Shown: positions 27,131 through 36,795, numbered from the stretch's first letter. The stretch: DNA of 64,000 bases from Archivesica marissinica (GCA_014843695.1 CM026390.1:11944904-12008903), one strand, 5' to 3'. The notes: generated by a model from the letters alone, not told the origin. Program-made: numbers and translations.

Positions 27131-27322
27131 CTAACTGCTTGCTTGGCAGACTTTCTAACAAAATGACGGTGTCTCGTGGACTTTCCTCTTTAGCCCACAG
27201 CGATCTTCTGTGAACACCAATCACATTCCCCGACTCGCAACTGGAAGCATCGGAACCTTGTCTCTCCAGGTGCACATTGCTCGGTTGATCTGGACCATTC
27301 TCCTTCTGATATCCAGGGTTAA
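27131..27322 (-). CDS. Unidentified minus-strand gene, internal exon 2
   Basis: This 192-nt exon has an acceptor (ttctattttatatctag) and a donor (cagttag/gtaaag). Only one of the three frames is open across it. That frame needs two bases at the start, which fit the one-base overhang of the exon at 30309-30396, and it leaves one base that fits the exon at 24145-24352. It encodes about 63 residues, polar and low in hydrophobics, including NPGYQKENGPDQPSNVHLER and SLWAKEESPRDTVILLESLP. It resembles a disordered N-terminal region. No family is recognised. A TTAA-flanked MITE ends only 26 bp upstream of the acceptor. Confidence 0.6.
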
Positions 27323-27348
27323 CTAGATATAAAATAGAAGAAATACAG

Positions 27349-27589
27349 TTAACCCATTCAACACCAAGTAACTCACATGGACTGGTCCATGATATTCATA
27401 AACCAATAAATGAATCAGAAAATCACATTTGGACAAGTTCATTTATCAAAATGGGTATTTATGTCTAAAAATAGTCATATCACTGACAAAAAGTGAAGAT
27501 CCTGATGAGACGGCTCGTCACGAGCCGGCTCATCTGGATCTACACTTTTTGTAAGCCTATTTAGAGGTATGCGGTGTTGAAAGGGTTAA
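27349..27589 (-). mobile_element. TTAA-flanked MITE (piggyBac-like ends)
   Basis: TTAA at 27349-27352 and 27586-27589 bounds an element with inverted ends cccattcaacacc and ccctttcaacacc (read inward). The element also contains a large imperfect hairpin (gatcctgatgagacggctcg against cgagccggctcatctggatc) at 27499-27541. A TTAA target and CCC-starting ends fit piggyBac-type non-autonomous elements. A second copy at 37555 merges into the 37-bp array. The inverse of its left end (agttacttggtgttgaatgg) is essentially the 37-bp satellite unit. Confidence 0.75.
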
Positions 27590-27860
27590 ACCTGTGTTAC
27601 TACTTTATAATCCTGTTCAACAATATTCAAGTACCCTCAAATTGTTAAAAAGGATGGATAAATTTGCGGAGTACCCTGATTAATCAGAATAATTCAGGAA
27701 ATATATAGCAAAATGTGAGCTATAAATTAGCTATGGAGTTAACATTAATGTACAGTTAGAGCCTAATTTGTATATCATTCGAAGAGATATACATGTACGC
27801 AATTTACATGCACATGGTTTTCTATATGACTTCATCATGGAATAAGCTGCAAATTTATCC

Positions 27861-28470
27861 TTTTTTTTTTAATTTTTAATTTTTTTATTTACTCATTTAT
27901 TTACAAGAATAATACAAGATTATCGATGATAAATACATACATGACAGGAAATACTACTAGGATTTAGTTAGTAATGTACATGCATGCATATATCGATTTC
28001 TGTGTTTTATGTTAATTTATCGTCGCTACCGGTTGCCCATATGATCGACGCCTCCTGAAGAGATTAGTAATTTTAGATTTTTGGAGGATAGTGCAATGAT
28101 ACAGACAGAGACCCATTCCAGAGACTCCTCTGGTTCTTTTACGTGCACGGTTGGCAGCACCGACACGAGACCTCGGTTTAATGTCCCATCTGAAAGACTG
28201 TTAATTGTATTAGGGTCAGACAGGGGATCGAACCTGCGATCCCTGGATTACCAGTCCAGCGTGTTACCACTGGACTACAGATCCGTCTGTATGTATATCG
28301 ATTTCTATAAACGAGAATTAAATATGTTATTTATTCTTTTAAATAACGAGTATTTGGTTTTAATTTTGAAATATTCACATACCGTACTGCTATTTCATTA
28401 TGTTCATTGTATTAACATGTTTCTTTCTGTTTTCGCTAATGATGTATGCCTTATATATAGAGAATCCAAT
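27861..28470 (-). mobile_element. Retroposed insert with poly-A, carrying a nested SINE-F
   Basis: The 12-bp gcaaatttatcc flanks it on both sides (27849-27860 and 28471-28482). The left end begins with ten T followed by T-rich sequence, which is a poly-A tail when read on the minus strand. SINE-F with its own duplication lies inside. The remaining roughly 300 bp has no recognised coding sequence, so whether this is a LINE end or a processed transcript is unknown. Confidence 0.6.
28002..28293 (-). mobile_element. SINE-F, full-length copy
   Basis: It is flanked by the 13-bp duplication tatatcgatttct (27989-28001 and 28294-28306). On the minus strand the tRNA-like head at 28285-28215 reads tagtccagtggtaacacg, an anticodon-like stem-loop ctgga/ctggtaa/tccag (GGT, Thr-like), and box B gcaggttcgatcccc. 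A central domain shared with 24428-24655 follows. The T-stem is imperfect and the tail is long, so this is a SINE and not a functional tRNA gene. Confidence 0.8.
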
Positions 28471-28482
28471 GCAAATTTATCC

Positions 28483-28769
28483 TAGTGAACAACCATCTAC
28501 AAAATTATGGATGGTAAATAAATAATAAATATCCATAAAGGGAGGCAATTTATAAAATATAATAATAATCCCACAAAACAACAGCTTATTTGTTGACAGA
28601 TCTTCAAATTCATTATTGAGAAAATTAAAATTCCAAATAAAAATCATGATTACTAATGAATAAGTCCACTGGAAAGCATATCTTGGGCTGCAAAATCTTA
28701 CACCTCTTACACCTCTTACACCTCTTATGTTATATTTCGGGTTTTACGCCTGCATCAGCACCATTTTGG
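28483..28769. other. Intronic spacer
   Basis: AT-rich sequence with no exon. A short ttacacctc microrepeat occurs at about 28698-28726. Confidence 0.5.
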
Positions 28770-29056
28770 GCTATATCACCGGCGGGCAGTTTACCTAACA
28801 ACACCTTTCCTGGGCAGGCTCCAGCGGTTAACCAGTACTTGGGTGCACCAACCTCCGTAAGAAACTGCCAACTTTTTCATATAAATGAGACACGGCCTGA
28901 GCGGGGCTCGAACCCGTGACCATCAGTGATGATAGGTTACAGTGGTATACAAGTCAGCGACCTTAACCACTCGACCACGGAGGCGGACCATCAGTGATGA
29001 TAGGTTACAGTGGTATACAAGTCAGCGACCTTAACCACTCGACCACGGAGGCGGAC
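28770..29056 (-). mobile_element. SINE-E (tRNA-Ser/Leu-like head) with duplicated head
   Basis: On the minus strand the head reads ctccgtggtcgagtggttaa (box A) and later gggttcgagccccgc (box B). The body continues to gttaggtaaactgcc and is shared with 58121-58316. A 68-bp segment with the tRNA head is tandemly duplicated (28918-28985 and 28986-29053), so the copy has two box A regions. The overlapping small ORF on the plus strand is not a gene. Confidence 0.75.
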
Positions 29057-29156
29057 GTCTTACACATCTTACAATTATTGGTACAAGTAAAGACAATGAG
29101 GATTCGATTTGACAAATTATGAACACCTTGACTGCAAAGTCTTCTTCTATATGTCA

Positions 29157-29415
29157 TTTAGTTTAAACATTATTTATTTTACAACGATTGCGAAGCAAGT
29201 TTTAACAACTTATATTAATCACTCTCGTTGGCGCGGATGAAAGCGTAAATGTGGTCATTCATGTGGGAGGAAACCGGAGTACCCGGAGAAACCCACCTGT
29301 CCGATATGGCGACCACCGTACCATCTCACATACTTCCCAATCCAAGGATCGAACTCGGGTTGCATTGGTGAGAAGTGAGCGCGCTAACCACTGCTCTAAT
29401 CGGAATGCCCGAGTC
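29157..29415 (-). mobile_element. SINE-B copy
   Basis: On the minus strand a tRNA-like head (gagcagtggttagcgcgctc; box B cgagttcgatccttgg) is followed by a conserved central block (ctccgggtactccggtttcc). The tail reads gagagtgattaatataagtt and gcttcgcaatcgttgtaaaa. That tail is homologous to the tail of SINE-A, although heads and bodies differ. A second copy is at 37137-37348. Confidence 0.75.
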
Positions 29416-29584
29416 TATAAGTTATGGGCTTGTTATCCAAGTTTGGATGAGACATTGTACTCCTAACTGACTATGTGGAGTCTCTGTGACCAGTGTCTTC
29501 TGCCGTGTAACAGAGTTCCTCAGGAGTTGCTAGTTTGGGTCCAATCAGGACCGTGGTGGTGGTTAACAAGATGCTTACATCAAC

Positions 29585-30190
29585 ATTACCTCTTCAGGTC
29601 TTGAAACCAATTAATATGAGGTTTCAATTAAAGCTAAAATAAATCTATATAAACTAAGCTATGCGGGAGAGTCAATTAAAGCTAAAATAAATCTATATAA
29701 ACTAAGCTATGCGGGAGAGTCAATTAAAGCTAAAATAAATCTATATAAACTAAGCTATGCGGGAGAGTCAATTAAAGCTAAAATAAATCTATATAACTAA
29801 GCTACGCGGGAGAGTCAATTAAGCTAAAATAAATCTATATAAACTAGCTATGTGGGAGAGTCAATTAAAGCTAAAATAAATCTATATAAACTAAGCTAAT
29901 CTATATAATAGCTACGCGGAGAGTCATTAAAGCTAAATAATCTATATAAACTAGCTCGCGGGAGAGCAATTAAGCTAAAATAATCTATATAAACTAAGCT
30001 ATGCGGGGAGTCATTAAAGCTAATTAATCTATATAACTAAGCAATGGGGAGAGTCATTAAAGCTAAGATAAATCTATATAAACTAAGCTACACGGGAGAG
30101 TCAATTAAAGCTAAAATAAATCTATATAAACTAAGCTACGCGGGAGAGTCAATTAAAGCTAAAATAAATCTATATAAACTAAGCTACGCA
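29585..30190. repeat. Satellite 4: 48-bp tandem array derived from a SINE tail
   Basis: About 11-12 units combine gggagagtcaattaa with agctaaaataaat and ctatataaactaagcta. These blocks match SINE-A 3'-end blocks (gagagtgattaa; gagctaaaataaat; tataaactaag) with the middle of the tail missing. The region just before the array (29585-29631, cattacctcttcaggtcttg and ccaattaatatgag) looks like degraded SINE tail. Units from 29780 to 30060 have many single-base losses. The array lies in the first known intron of the minus-strand gene. Confidence 0.8.
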
Positions 30191-30308
30191 GGACTCATAA
30201 ATGATTTGATTCTGGATTTTATTTATTCACCTCAGATTTACATGTACCATAACTGAAACAAACAATCCACCCCATAATAAGTTAAATCAAAGACAAATGT
30301 GCTCTTAC

Positions 30309-30396
30309 CAGTTGAGAGAGGGATCTGTTCCTTGCGCTCACTATGCCGATCTGGGCCCTGCTCCAGGTGAACCTTGTACGCGCCTGATTTATCCAT
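30309..30396 (-). CDS. Unidentified minus-strand gene, first coding exon
   Basis: An ATG at 30396-30394 opens a 29-codon stretch (MDKSGAYKVHLEQGPDRHSE and RKEQIPLST) that ends at a strong donor (aactg/gtaagagc) in phase 1. That phase fits the acceptor of the exon at 27322. The peptide is charged and has no signal peptide. The start is chosen as the nearest ATG after an AT-rich leader; an upstream in-frame ATG at 30423 would add nine residues. A TA-flanked MITE ends about 46 bp upstream of the ATG, so the leader or promoter may overlap transposon sequence. The gene product is unknown. The evidence is splice-site and phase consistency over three exons, not homology. Confidence 0.55.
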
Positions 30397-30441
30397 GTTT
30401 ATATCACAGCATAATGATGACAATATCTACAAACATATATA

Positions 30442-30628
30442 CAGTCTACATCCGCTATGTCAAAGTCGGTTATGTCGAATTCTACGGTTATCTCAAAGTC
30501 GGATCAAAGTCCCATTTCAGACACTATCATTTTACATATAACTGGCTCGAATTTCGTTAAGTCAAACTTCGGTTATGTCGAAGTATTTTGTTCGGTCCGA
30601 CGGAATTCAACATAATGGATGTAGACTG
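30442..30628. mobile_element. TA-flanked MITE (pogo/Tc1-mariner type)
   Basis: This 187-bp element has inverted ends cagtctacatccgctatgt and acataatggatgtagactg and is flanked by TA on both sides (30440-30441 and 30629-30630). The interior repeats ggttatgtcgaa-type motifs. TA duplication and CAG-starting ends fit the IS630-Tc1-mariner group, pogo-like. It is non-coding. Confidence 0.75.
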
Positions 30629-30630
30629 TA

Positions 30631-31764
30631 AATAATAAATATGTTTAAGTCATTAATACAAATTATACAATGTGACCTGTGGTTGTTAACTCTTTGCATA
30701 CTTGGCAAAATGCTTGACCGAAGGCACTCTTGTGTCAATAACTTCACCATTACTATGTACATGTGTTGTATAAGTAGATTTCAGGGATCATTCTAGAAGG
30801 CGATGTGGGCGAAATTGTCACCCTAGGGACCCTGACTTCGCCCTCTGGGGGCCCCACTTCTCCCTTTTTGGTTTTTACGATTTTCAAACAAAATATTTGG
30901 CTAGTACTGGCCCATTATAAAGCACTCCTTCTATTCAAATGTTGTATTTAATGGTTGTACTGTGCATTTTAACCCTATTTTGCAGAAGTATATTAAAAAA
31001 CACCATATAAGGAAGCAATCACGCGCTTTCTCACTTCTCCCAAAAATTCTAACCTAGAATGAACTGTGGATACGGTATATCTAATTCCCAGATGAATCTC
31101 GTTCCAAATATGTATGAATAAACTGCAATTTGTTATATATATATATAAGGGCTCAAGCTAGACTCAAACTTTTGGGAGAATTCACTTCTCCCTCCAGATG
31201 ATTTAGGGAGAAGTGAGAACATTTAGGAAGAAGTGGGGAGACTTTTGAAAGACTGCAAATAATTTAGTCGGGGTTTGCATTGTATAAATTGTATAAATAT
31301 ACATTTAGCTACATTTTGTTACATATTTATGGTTATAAACTCATGACAATATAGGTTCGGATTTCCAGGAATCGGTAATAATCTCGGGTTTCTTTGATAA
31401 CTTGTTGACAGCATTGACTAGCCACTGTGCATACAATGGCACTCAATGGTTTTCACTATTCATAGTCATAAATGTGTGAAAATGAAATTGTTTGTGTGCA
31501 TTATAATGGTTATTAGTCACTTATAACTTATTCAATTAATTTACAATGCAAATTAATTTTAATTTAAGCTTGTCAGAAACATTGTGATGTCACTGATTAC
31601 ATTTCTATCCCATAGTTGTACGAGTCATTGGCGTTTCTCTTGCCGAGTTGAGTGTGGGTTTAATTTTGGCCGGAAAAAAGAAATGCGCCAATATAAAGCT
31701 CCTGGAAAAATGGTAACATTTGGCACTGCAGTTATAATGCGTTATACATATTGCGCTATTGCTT
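30631..31764. other. Spacer without genes
   Basis: No supported exon is found. Short related motifs (cacttctcccttttt, tcacttctcccaaaaa, ttcacttctccctcc) recur at 30856, 31030 and 31181 and may belong to one degraded element. An (AT)n stretch is at 31134-31147. Confidence 0.45.
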
Positions 31765-31852
31765 AATGACACCACGTTTGTGCCCTGAGAGTAACAAACC
31801 CGGGGCCCTTCCATTCCAAATCTGACGCTCGTATCACTGGACAATGGACACC
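31765..31852 (-). mobile_element. SINE-C fragment
   Basis: It aligns with the head-proximal part of 32726-32925 (plus-strand blocks gacaccacgtttgtgccctg, ccattccaaatctgacgctc and tatcactggacaatgga). This is the tRNA-like head read backwards. Confidence 0.5.
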
Positions 31853-31924
31853 ACATTTTGGCAATTATATGTGCATTTTCGCTTCATATGCCATCTTTTA
31901 AGCAAATAGTGCAAATACCGGTAC

Positions 31925-32333
31925 GCCTGAAATATGAAATGGAATATTGTGTGCGAAATGGACTAAATGTAATTGGCAAGTGTGAAATGGAATATTAAAT
32001 CCTATATAAATGCAAGCATTAAGGAATGGTCACCAAACCATTTTGTCCCACTGGTCGACATACCAAAAATGTCAATTGCAACACACAAATCGGTACTACC
32101 GTCATTTGTGGAGAAAACAATTTCAAAACAACAATTGCACAATTGCCAAAGAACATAGTTTCACATTCTGCGGGACAAGGAAACAGTTTTGGGATGAAAT
32201 TATCCACCAAGTTTCGATCCTCGTCCCTTAATAGAATCACACAGTATTTGCGTGTGTTTGCCTGAAATACGAAATGGAATATTGTGTGCGAAATGAATGA
32301 AATGGAATATTAAATCCTATATAAATGCAAAAT
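31925..32333. repeat. Direct-repeat pair flanking a 250-bp insert
   Basis: Sequence at 31927-32012 (cctgaaatatgaaatggaat, attgtgtgcgaaatg, taaatcctatataaatgcaa) recurs at 32262-32330 with a short internal deletion. The 250 bp between has overlapping ORFs in several frames, none recognisable. It could be a tandem duplication or a small element with direct terminal repeats. Confidence 0.5.
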
Positions 32334-32725
32334 AAGAGCTTGGAAACTGGAGGATCAGGCCTCCCTTGGCTGATTGAACTATAGTTGATGTATGTTGTCA
32401 CTCTGGTCGAGGCCGTCTGTGTTAGAGGTTGTCACTCTGGTCGAGGTTGTTTAATTAAACGTAGTTTTAGCTTGAACATTTACAAGCTTGTGTCTCATAT
32501 TTGTTTGTTACATTCCATATGTGTCAAGAGACGTTATAGACTGTGCAGAATTCAAACAATGGTATGTGTGTTCATCTTGTTAACAATTTTAATTTATAAA
32601 AAACGACTTTAGAATATAAAATATGCTACGCGTAATTGAGGTTTAACGTTTAGACTTTGAAAAATGCCTGGATAGTAAAATGTCACATTTTTCAAGTCTA
32701 AATATTTGGACTATATGTATGCATG
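32334..32725. other. Spacer without genes
   Basis: An internal direct repeat gtcactctggtcgagg occurs at 32397 and 32430. A 75-codon ORF is present but has no family resemblance or splice context. Confidence 0.4.
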
Positions 32726-32925
32726 TTCCATTAATGTCAAACCCCTTGCGGGGACGTATACATGTTTTCCTGGACAAGCTTAGCCGACCTAAGTGGTTAA
32801 CCAGTACTAAGCAATGTGTGTGAGGTGCCTTGCTCAATGACACTACATACGTGGCCTGACCGAGTATCGAACACAGGACCGATCGATTCCAAATCCGACG
32901 CTCTACCACAGGACCACGGATGCCA
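32726..32925 (-). mobile_element. SINE-C copy
   Basis: On the minus strand the head reads tggtcctgtggtagagcg (box A) and gtcctgtgttcgatactc (box B), with a Pro-like loop tttggaa. The body ends with ggggtttgacattaatggaa. Fragments of the family occur at 31765-31852, 35743-35832 and 63929-64000. Confidence 0.65.
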
Positions 32926-33547
32926 CACAGTAGTCCTTCTGAATGTTTCAATTTCACTACAGTGACAGTCTACTGGCCCTAGCTTCTGTGTAGAAGGTTA
33001 CAAACCAAGGAATTAACTTTGGATAAATATGAATACCAACATATAGATTATAGACGCCAATATAAAATTGACAAATCGATCAAATAAATGTAATATACAT
33101 TGTTTACAGAAATTTCACTTCCTTCACTGTCTGTCACTCTAAGTCATTGGAGTGCTTTATTTGAAAGCGCTTAGTTAACTGATGATTTCCGGTTACAAGC
33201 CCAAACAAAACATCAAACAAGAAAATTCAGTATTTCACAAGAGCTGTTTAGATTTGACTAGGTATTATTTACTAAAATGATGTATTAAGAACTTGTTTTT
33301 TAAATAATTCGCAATTTCAATTAGTTGTATATACTGACAATGGTGATTGACAGTTATGTTATATATGCACTTACTCGGACACAATGAGTTTCGGATACAT
33401 GATACTGTAAACGTGGTACTTCCATGGATTTACTCTCGATTCGCCATAGACTAAACACGATTCGCCACAGCTAAAACACGATTCGCAACATTATAATTAA
33501 AATGAAAAGTATACTATAAAAATATTAACAAAACATGACATAAAAAT
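32926..33547. other. Spacer without genes
   Basis: AT-rich. A short degenerate repeat of cgattcgccatag type occurs three times at 33438-33490. Nothing else is recognised. Confidence 0.45.
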
Positions 33548-34190
33548 ATAATCATCAGGCGTAACCTAAGCCACTGCCCCTTGACATACAGGAAGACTGC
33601 CTATTTGGCCCTTGTACGTTCCACCCTCTAGTATAGCTCCAGTGTCTGGGACCCATACTACGCCAAAGACATAGACAAACTTGAGAAGGTCCAACGACAA
33701 GCAGCCAGATTTATCACCGGCGACTACAAATTCAGAGAGGGGGGTTGTGTCACCAACATGCTCCAGAACCATGGATTGCAGAGCCTCCAGGACAGAAGGA
33801 GATCCAGCAGGCTGACCTTCATGTATATCGCGGGGCAGGTGCCAGCTCTACCTTGCCATGTCATACTTACACCCATAGGCATAAGAGAAAAAAGAAACAT
33901 TAAACTTAAAACATTCAGCGACTATTCTACAACAAATGTACTAAGTAAATATGTGACAAACAACTCCAAGTGTTTTAGCTTGATCTCATGTAAAACTGAA
34001 CAGTTCAGGAACTCTTTCTTTCCACAAACAATAATTGATTGGAATCTAAATAACAATGTTGTGTGCACAGCAACAGTGAGCAGCTTCCAATCTGCTCTCC
34101 AGTGTCAATAAACAAGAAGACACATCTCTCTCCCATCGCGTTACATGCCTTAAACGGCCCTGCGATGTAATTATCCAGATCCAGATAATT
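33548..34190 (+). pseudogene. LINE reverse transcriptase C-terminal fragment (jockey/CR1 type)
   Basis: In one plus-strand frame from 33548 the translation shows the region downstream of the reverse-transcriptase core that is typical of jockey/CR1-type elements: RNLSHCPLTYRKTAYLALVR, then SVWDPYYAKDIDKLEKVQRQ, then AARFITGDYK. It runs to a stop near 34109 after FRNSFFPQTIIDWN. An in-frame TAG interrupts it near 33630, where family members have Glu. The 3' end is marked by repeated ttatccagatccagata at 34171-34189, a LINE-like tail. The catalytic domain is missing, so this is a 5'-truncated dead copy. Confidence 0.75.
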
Positions 34191-34419
34191 AGCTTTTATA
34201 GCGTTTATAAATTATATAATAATATACGTAATGTGAGTCTTGCCCGCAATTATTAACCCGAATGTCGTATGTATCAATTCAAGAAACGTGTGTCAATTAT
34301 TTAACACCTGTACGTGTTGATCACCTGTGATCATTGTGTAACGATCCGTTTCATTCTTTGGACAATATTAATAGTTCACACATGTATTTTGTGACAAAGC
34401 AATAAATAATATTCGGTCA
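34191..34419. other. Spacer
   Basis: AT-rich sequence. The only feature is an inverse pair tgatcacctgtgatca at 34319-34334. Confidence 0.4.
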
Positions 34420-35190
34420 TTAGAAATAATGGACTTTGCGGAACAGAGCTTGCCAAAAGTGGAATGCACATCCCTGGATCTGCGGCTCCTCGAACATGTC
34501 CCTCAGTCCCTGCCTCAAAGTCGACAATGAACGTATCCACGCACCGCTCATGTAGCAGGTCGACGACAGCTTGGAATACCTGTATAAAGAAAATGCAATT
34601 ATGATTATTTACAAGTCGTTTACTCAAATATATCAAGTGGAAACATTGCATGTACTGTTTTATTGACTTATATATTTACCAGCAAAACCTGGGTTGACTC
34701 ATAAGTAGAGAATAATGCAGACATATAGTCACATATAGCTTTTTCCCCGGACATTATCACAAAGCAGAGTGGGGCCTGCTTCATGTTATCGCCGGACTTG
34801 ATTACGTGATTACGCGAAATACGGACCGTGTATTGACAGGAGTTGATAGAAGAGGGCTTTGACGACCTTGAAGGTACCATCGATATACCATGTTTTGGCC
34901 TTGGAGAGTAGGTGAAGCTGGGCGTCCGTCGCTAGGATGGTGTGTGTACGTTCCTTAACCCTGACAGTTGCACGATGGAATGATTCCCCAATCGTGCATA
35001 TGAGATAGTCCTCGTCGATCTCATAATCAAGATCTGTCAGATCGTCAGGGCGTAGACCTGTACATGTGCGTGGCTATCTTGGTCGGGATGCCTCTGGTTG
35101 ACCTGGAGGGTGTTTGTGACGTTCCTTATTATGGCTGGGGCTGTTTCGAGGATGTCGGTAGATGCTTGCTCTTTCACCAGTTTTTTTACA
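34420..35190 (-). pseudogene. Degraded MULE (Mutator-like) transposase
   Basis: The minus-strand translation, pieced over frames, shows MULE landmarks in order. These are TILATDAQLHLLS, AKTWYIDGTFKVVK (start of the DDE domain), GDNMKQAPLCFVIMSG, VDLLHERCVDTFIVDFEAG (second acidic region) and GCAFHFWQALFRKVHYF (C/H motif). A one-base shift separates DFEA from the following block, and further shifts lie near 35020 and 34850. Between 34582 and 34678 an intron-like stretch has a donor (gctg/gtaaat) and an acceptor (ctttatacag). No terminal repeats were located. Confidence 0.7.
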
Positions 35191-35371
35191 TGAACTGACA
35201 CTATCAGCTATTTTTCAGATACAGTATAAATCATATATCATTTTACTGGATTTCATAAAATAATTGAAATGTTTGTGATATTTTACATAGCTTTATAATA
35301 TAACCCTATTACTGAATGGTTTAATTAATAATGATGTATACAATTTAATTATATGCAAGTAAGATATATAT

Positions 35372-35598
35372 AGTGGAAGTCGTGATAGCGCAGTGGATGC
35401 ACGTTCGCTTCATGTGCGAAATGTCCGGAGTTCGAGCCCCACTGGAGCCTTTACGATTGTGCCATTAGGCAAGACATTTAAATTCCACATTGCCTCTTCT
35501 CTCTCCTTCATGGCGAAGGAATGAGTTCTCGAGAGTGATTAATATAAGTTGAAAGAACTTGTTTCACAAGCGAGCTAGAATAAATTTGTATAAACTAA
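35372..35598 (+). mobile_element. SINE-A copy
   Basis: Box A tagcgcagtggatgc and box B gagttcgagccccac are present. The body has a short deletion after catggcgaagga. The family tail is present and ends ttgtataaactaa. Confidence 0.88.
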
Positions 35599-35742
35599 CA
35601 TAAATATATTATAGATATTGTGGCTACAATACATCTTTATCTTTTGATACTTCTCTGGGAATCATTTGACCCAAAGCGTAGAAAAGAAAAAATCTTATTG
35701 ACAGAGTGTCACGACAAATTAAATTAAATTAAATGGCAGTGG

Positions 35743-35832
35743 ACAGGCTACGCCGACTAAAGTGGTTAACTATTACTAAACAATATATGCGCGAGTGTCT
35801 AGCTAAAGACATTATGTACATGCCGTGACTGA
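35743..35832 (-). mobile_element. SINE-C fragment
   Basis: It matches the tail-proximal half of 32726-32925 (ctacgccgactaaagtggtt; tagctaaagacattatgtac). The tRNA-like head is absent. Confidence 0.5.
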
Positions 35833-35945
35833 TTTAGTGTAGTTCAGAGAAGCCGAAATCTATGTAATATGTCATGTGCTATCGATATTCTGAGCGATTT
35901 GTAATGTAAATCGGCAACTCGCTACAAGACCAACACATGCCACAC

Positions 35946-36059
35946 CACAGGGATTCGGCACGTTTGGGGGTACTAGTATATATATTTAAGTACAGGGATT
36001 CTACTCTGTGGGATGTCAGATTTCCATCAAACAGTAAAATGAAGTGCCGAATCCCTGTG
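35946..36059. mobile_element. 114-bp MITE with 8-bp target duplication (hAT-like)
   Basis: Perfect 16-bp inverted ends cacagggattcggcac (35946-35961 and 36044-36059) are flanked by the 8-bp duplication tgccacac (35938-35945 and 36060-36067). The 8-bp duplication and CA-starting ends fit hAT-type MITEs. It is non-coding. Confidence 0.8.
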
Positions 36060-36228
36060 TGCCACACCTGTAATCCTATTCAGAATAACATAGTAACCAT
36101 CGACAAGATACAAGTTCTCATTCCTCCAACCAAGCTCTAACAGACAAACACAATGTACAGGCACATAAGCTTGACACTTATATCCATATATCGATATCCA
36201 AACAAGTTTAAAATGGTTTTGTTTGGCA

Positions 36229-36385
36229 TCATATGGTGATTCTCCAGCTATTATTGGTGGAGGAAGACCCTGGATGTCCCTCCACGTAGTATTTCAGGCA
36301 CAGACGGACACCCGGGTAGAACATCTGACCTACCACAAGTCAGCAGTCAACGGCTATAACCACTCAGTCACCCAGTTTCAAATTG
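36229..36385 (-). mobile_element. SINE-D copy
   Basis: On the minus strand a tRNA-like head (tgggtgactgagtggttata) is followed by a body ending in ccaccaataatagctggaga. The tail-proximal half is shared with 25515-25590. Confidence 0.6.
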
Positions 36386-36597
36386 AAACCATGTCATTAA
36401 AAAATTAAACTTCTAAGTTTGGGGTCTGGTGAGTAGTTCTTGCCCAAAACTATTTCTTGTATTATTTGTTTACGGTAATTATTATAAACTATTGTCGAGT
36501 CGTGTCCAGGAAAAATATGTCCTAGATCCCTGTAAGATATGTGTGCCTTGTTACTCTCATATCATGACACTGTTTTATCTTGTCCTGTTCTTTTCAG

Positions 36598-36795
36598 ATA
36601 CCCGAAAAATGCCGTTGTTCCCGTTTGGTGACAAATTTTCGCCAAAGAAGACACCGCCGCGTAGAGCGCAGTCATTGTCCAATCTACATCTAGATGCCGA
36701 TAAGTCGAGAGAAGAATTTGGTCCAGATGTTGGCCCGGTTAAACTGAAACTAGGAGGACAGGAAGTTGCATTTGAAAATGGAATGTGGGTTCAAG
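36598..36795 (+). CDS. CBY1: Chibby (CBY1) exon encoding the N-terminus
   Basis: An acceptor (tgttcttttcag at 36597) opens the exon, an ATG follows at 36609, and a donor (tcaag/gtaaat) closes it in phase 1. The 62 residues match the N-terminal half of animal Chibby: MPLFPFGDKFSPKKTPPRRA, SLSNLHLDAD, then LGGQEVAFENGMWVQ. Chibby is a small (about 125-130 residue) basal-body and ciliary protein that also binds beta-catenin and 14-3-3. The serine in RRAQSLSN is where the family has its 14-3-3 phosphosite. The C-terminal coiled coil is not in this exon, and I find no matching exon downstream. The next intron may therefore contain the 37-bp and 60/50-bp arrays. The in-frame sequence upstream to 36429 is intron. 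Confidence 0.88.

Noticed and set aside
28215..28285. Functional tRNA-Thr gene
   Set aside because: The anticodon stem is good but the T-stem is irregular, a long SINE body follows, and target duplications flank the whole. It is a SINE head.
28656..28919. 87-codon ORF on the plus strand
   Set aside because: It lies across the reversed SINE-E body and has no splice or homology support.
31973..32265. Overlapping ORFs of 61-79 codons
   Set aside because: They occupy several frames of the insert between two direct repeats, and none has a recognisable domain.
36429..36608. Upstream ATG at 36429 as the Chibby start
   Set aside because: The stretch before 36598 ends in a clear acceptor and the family starts MP(L/F)F at 36609, so the earlier part is intron.
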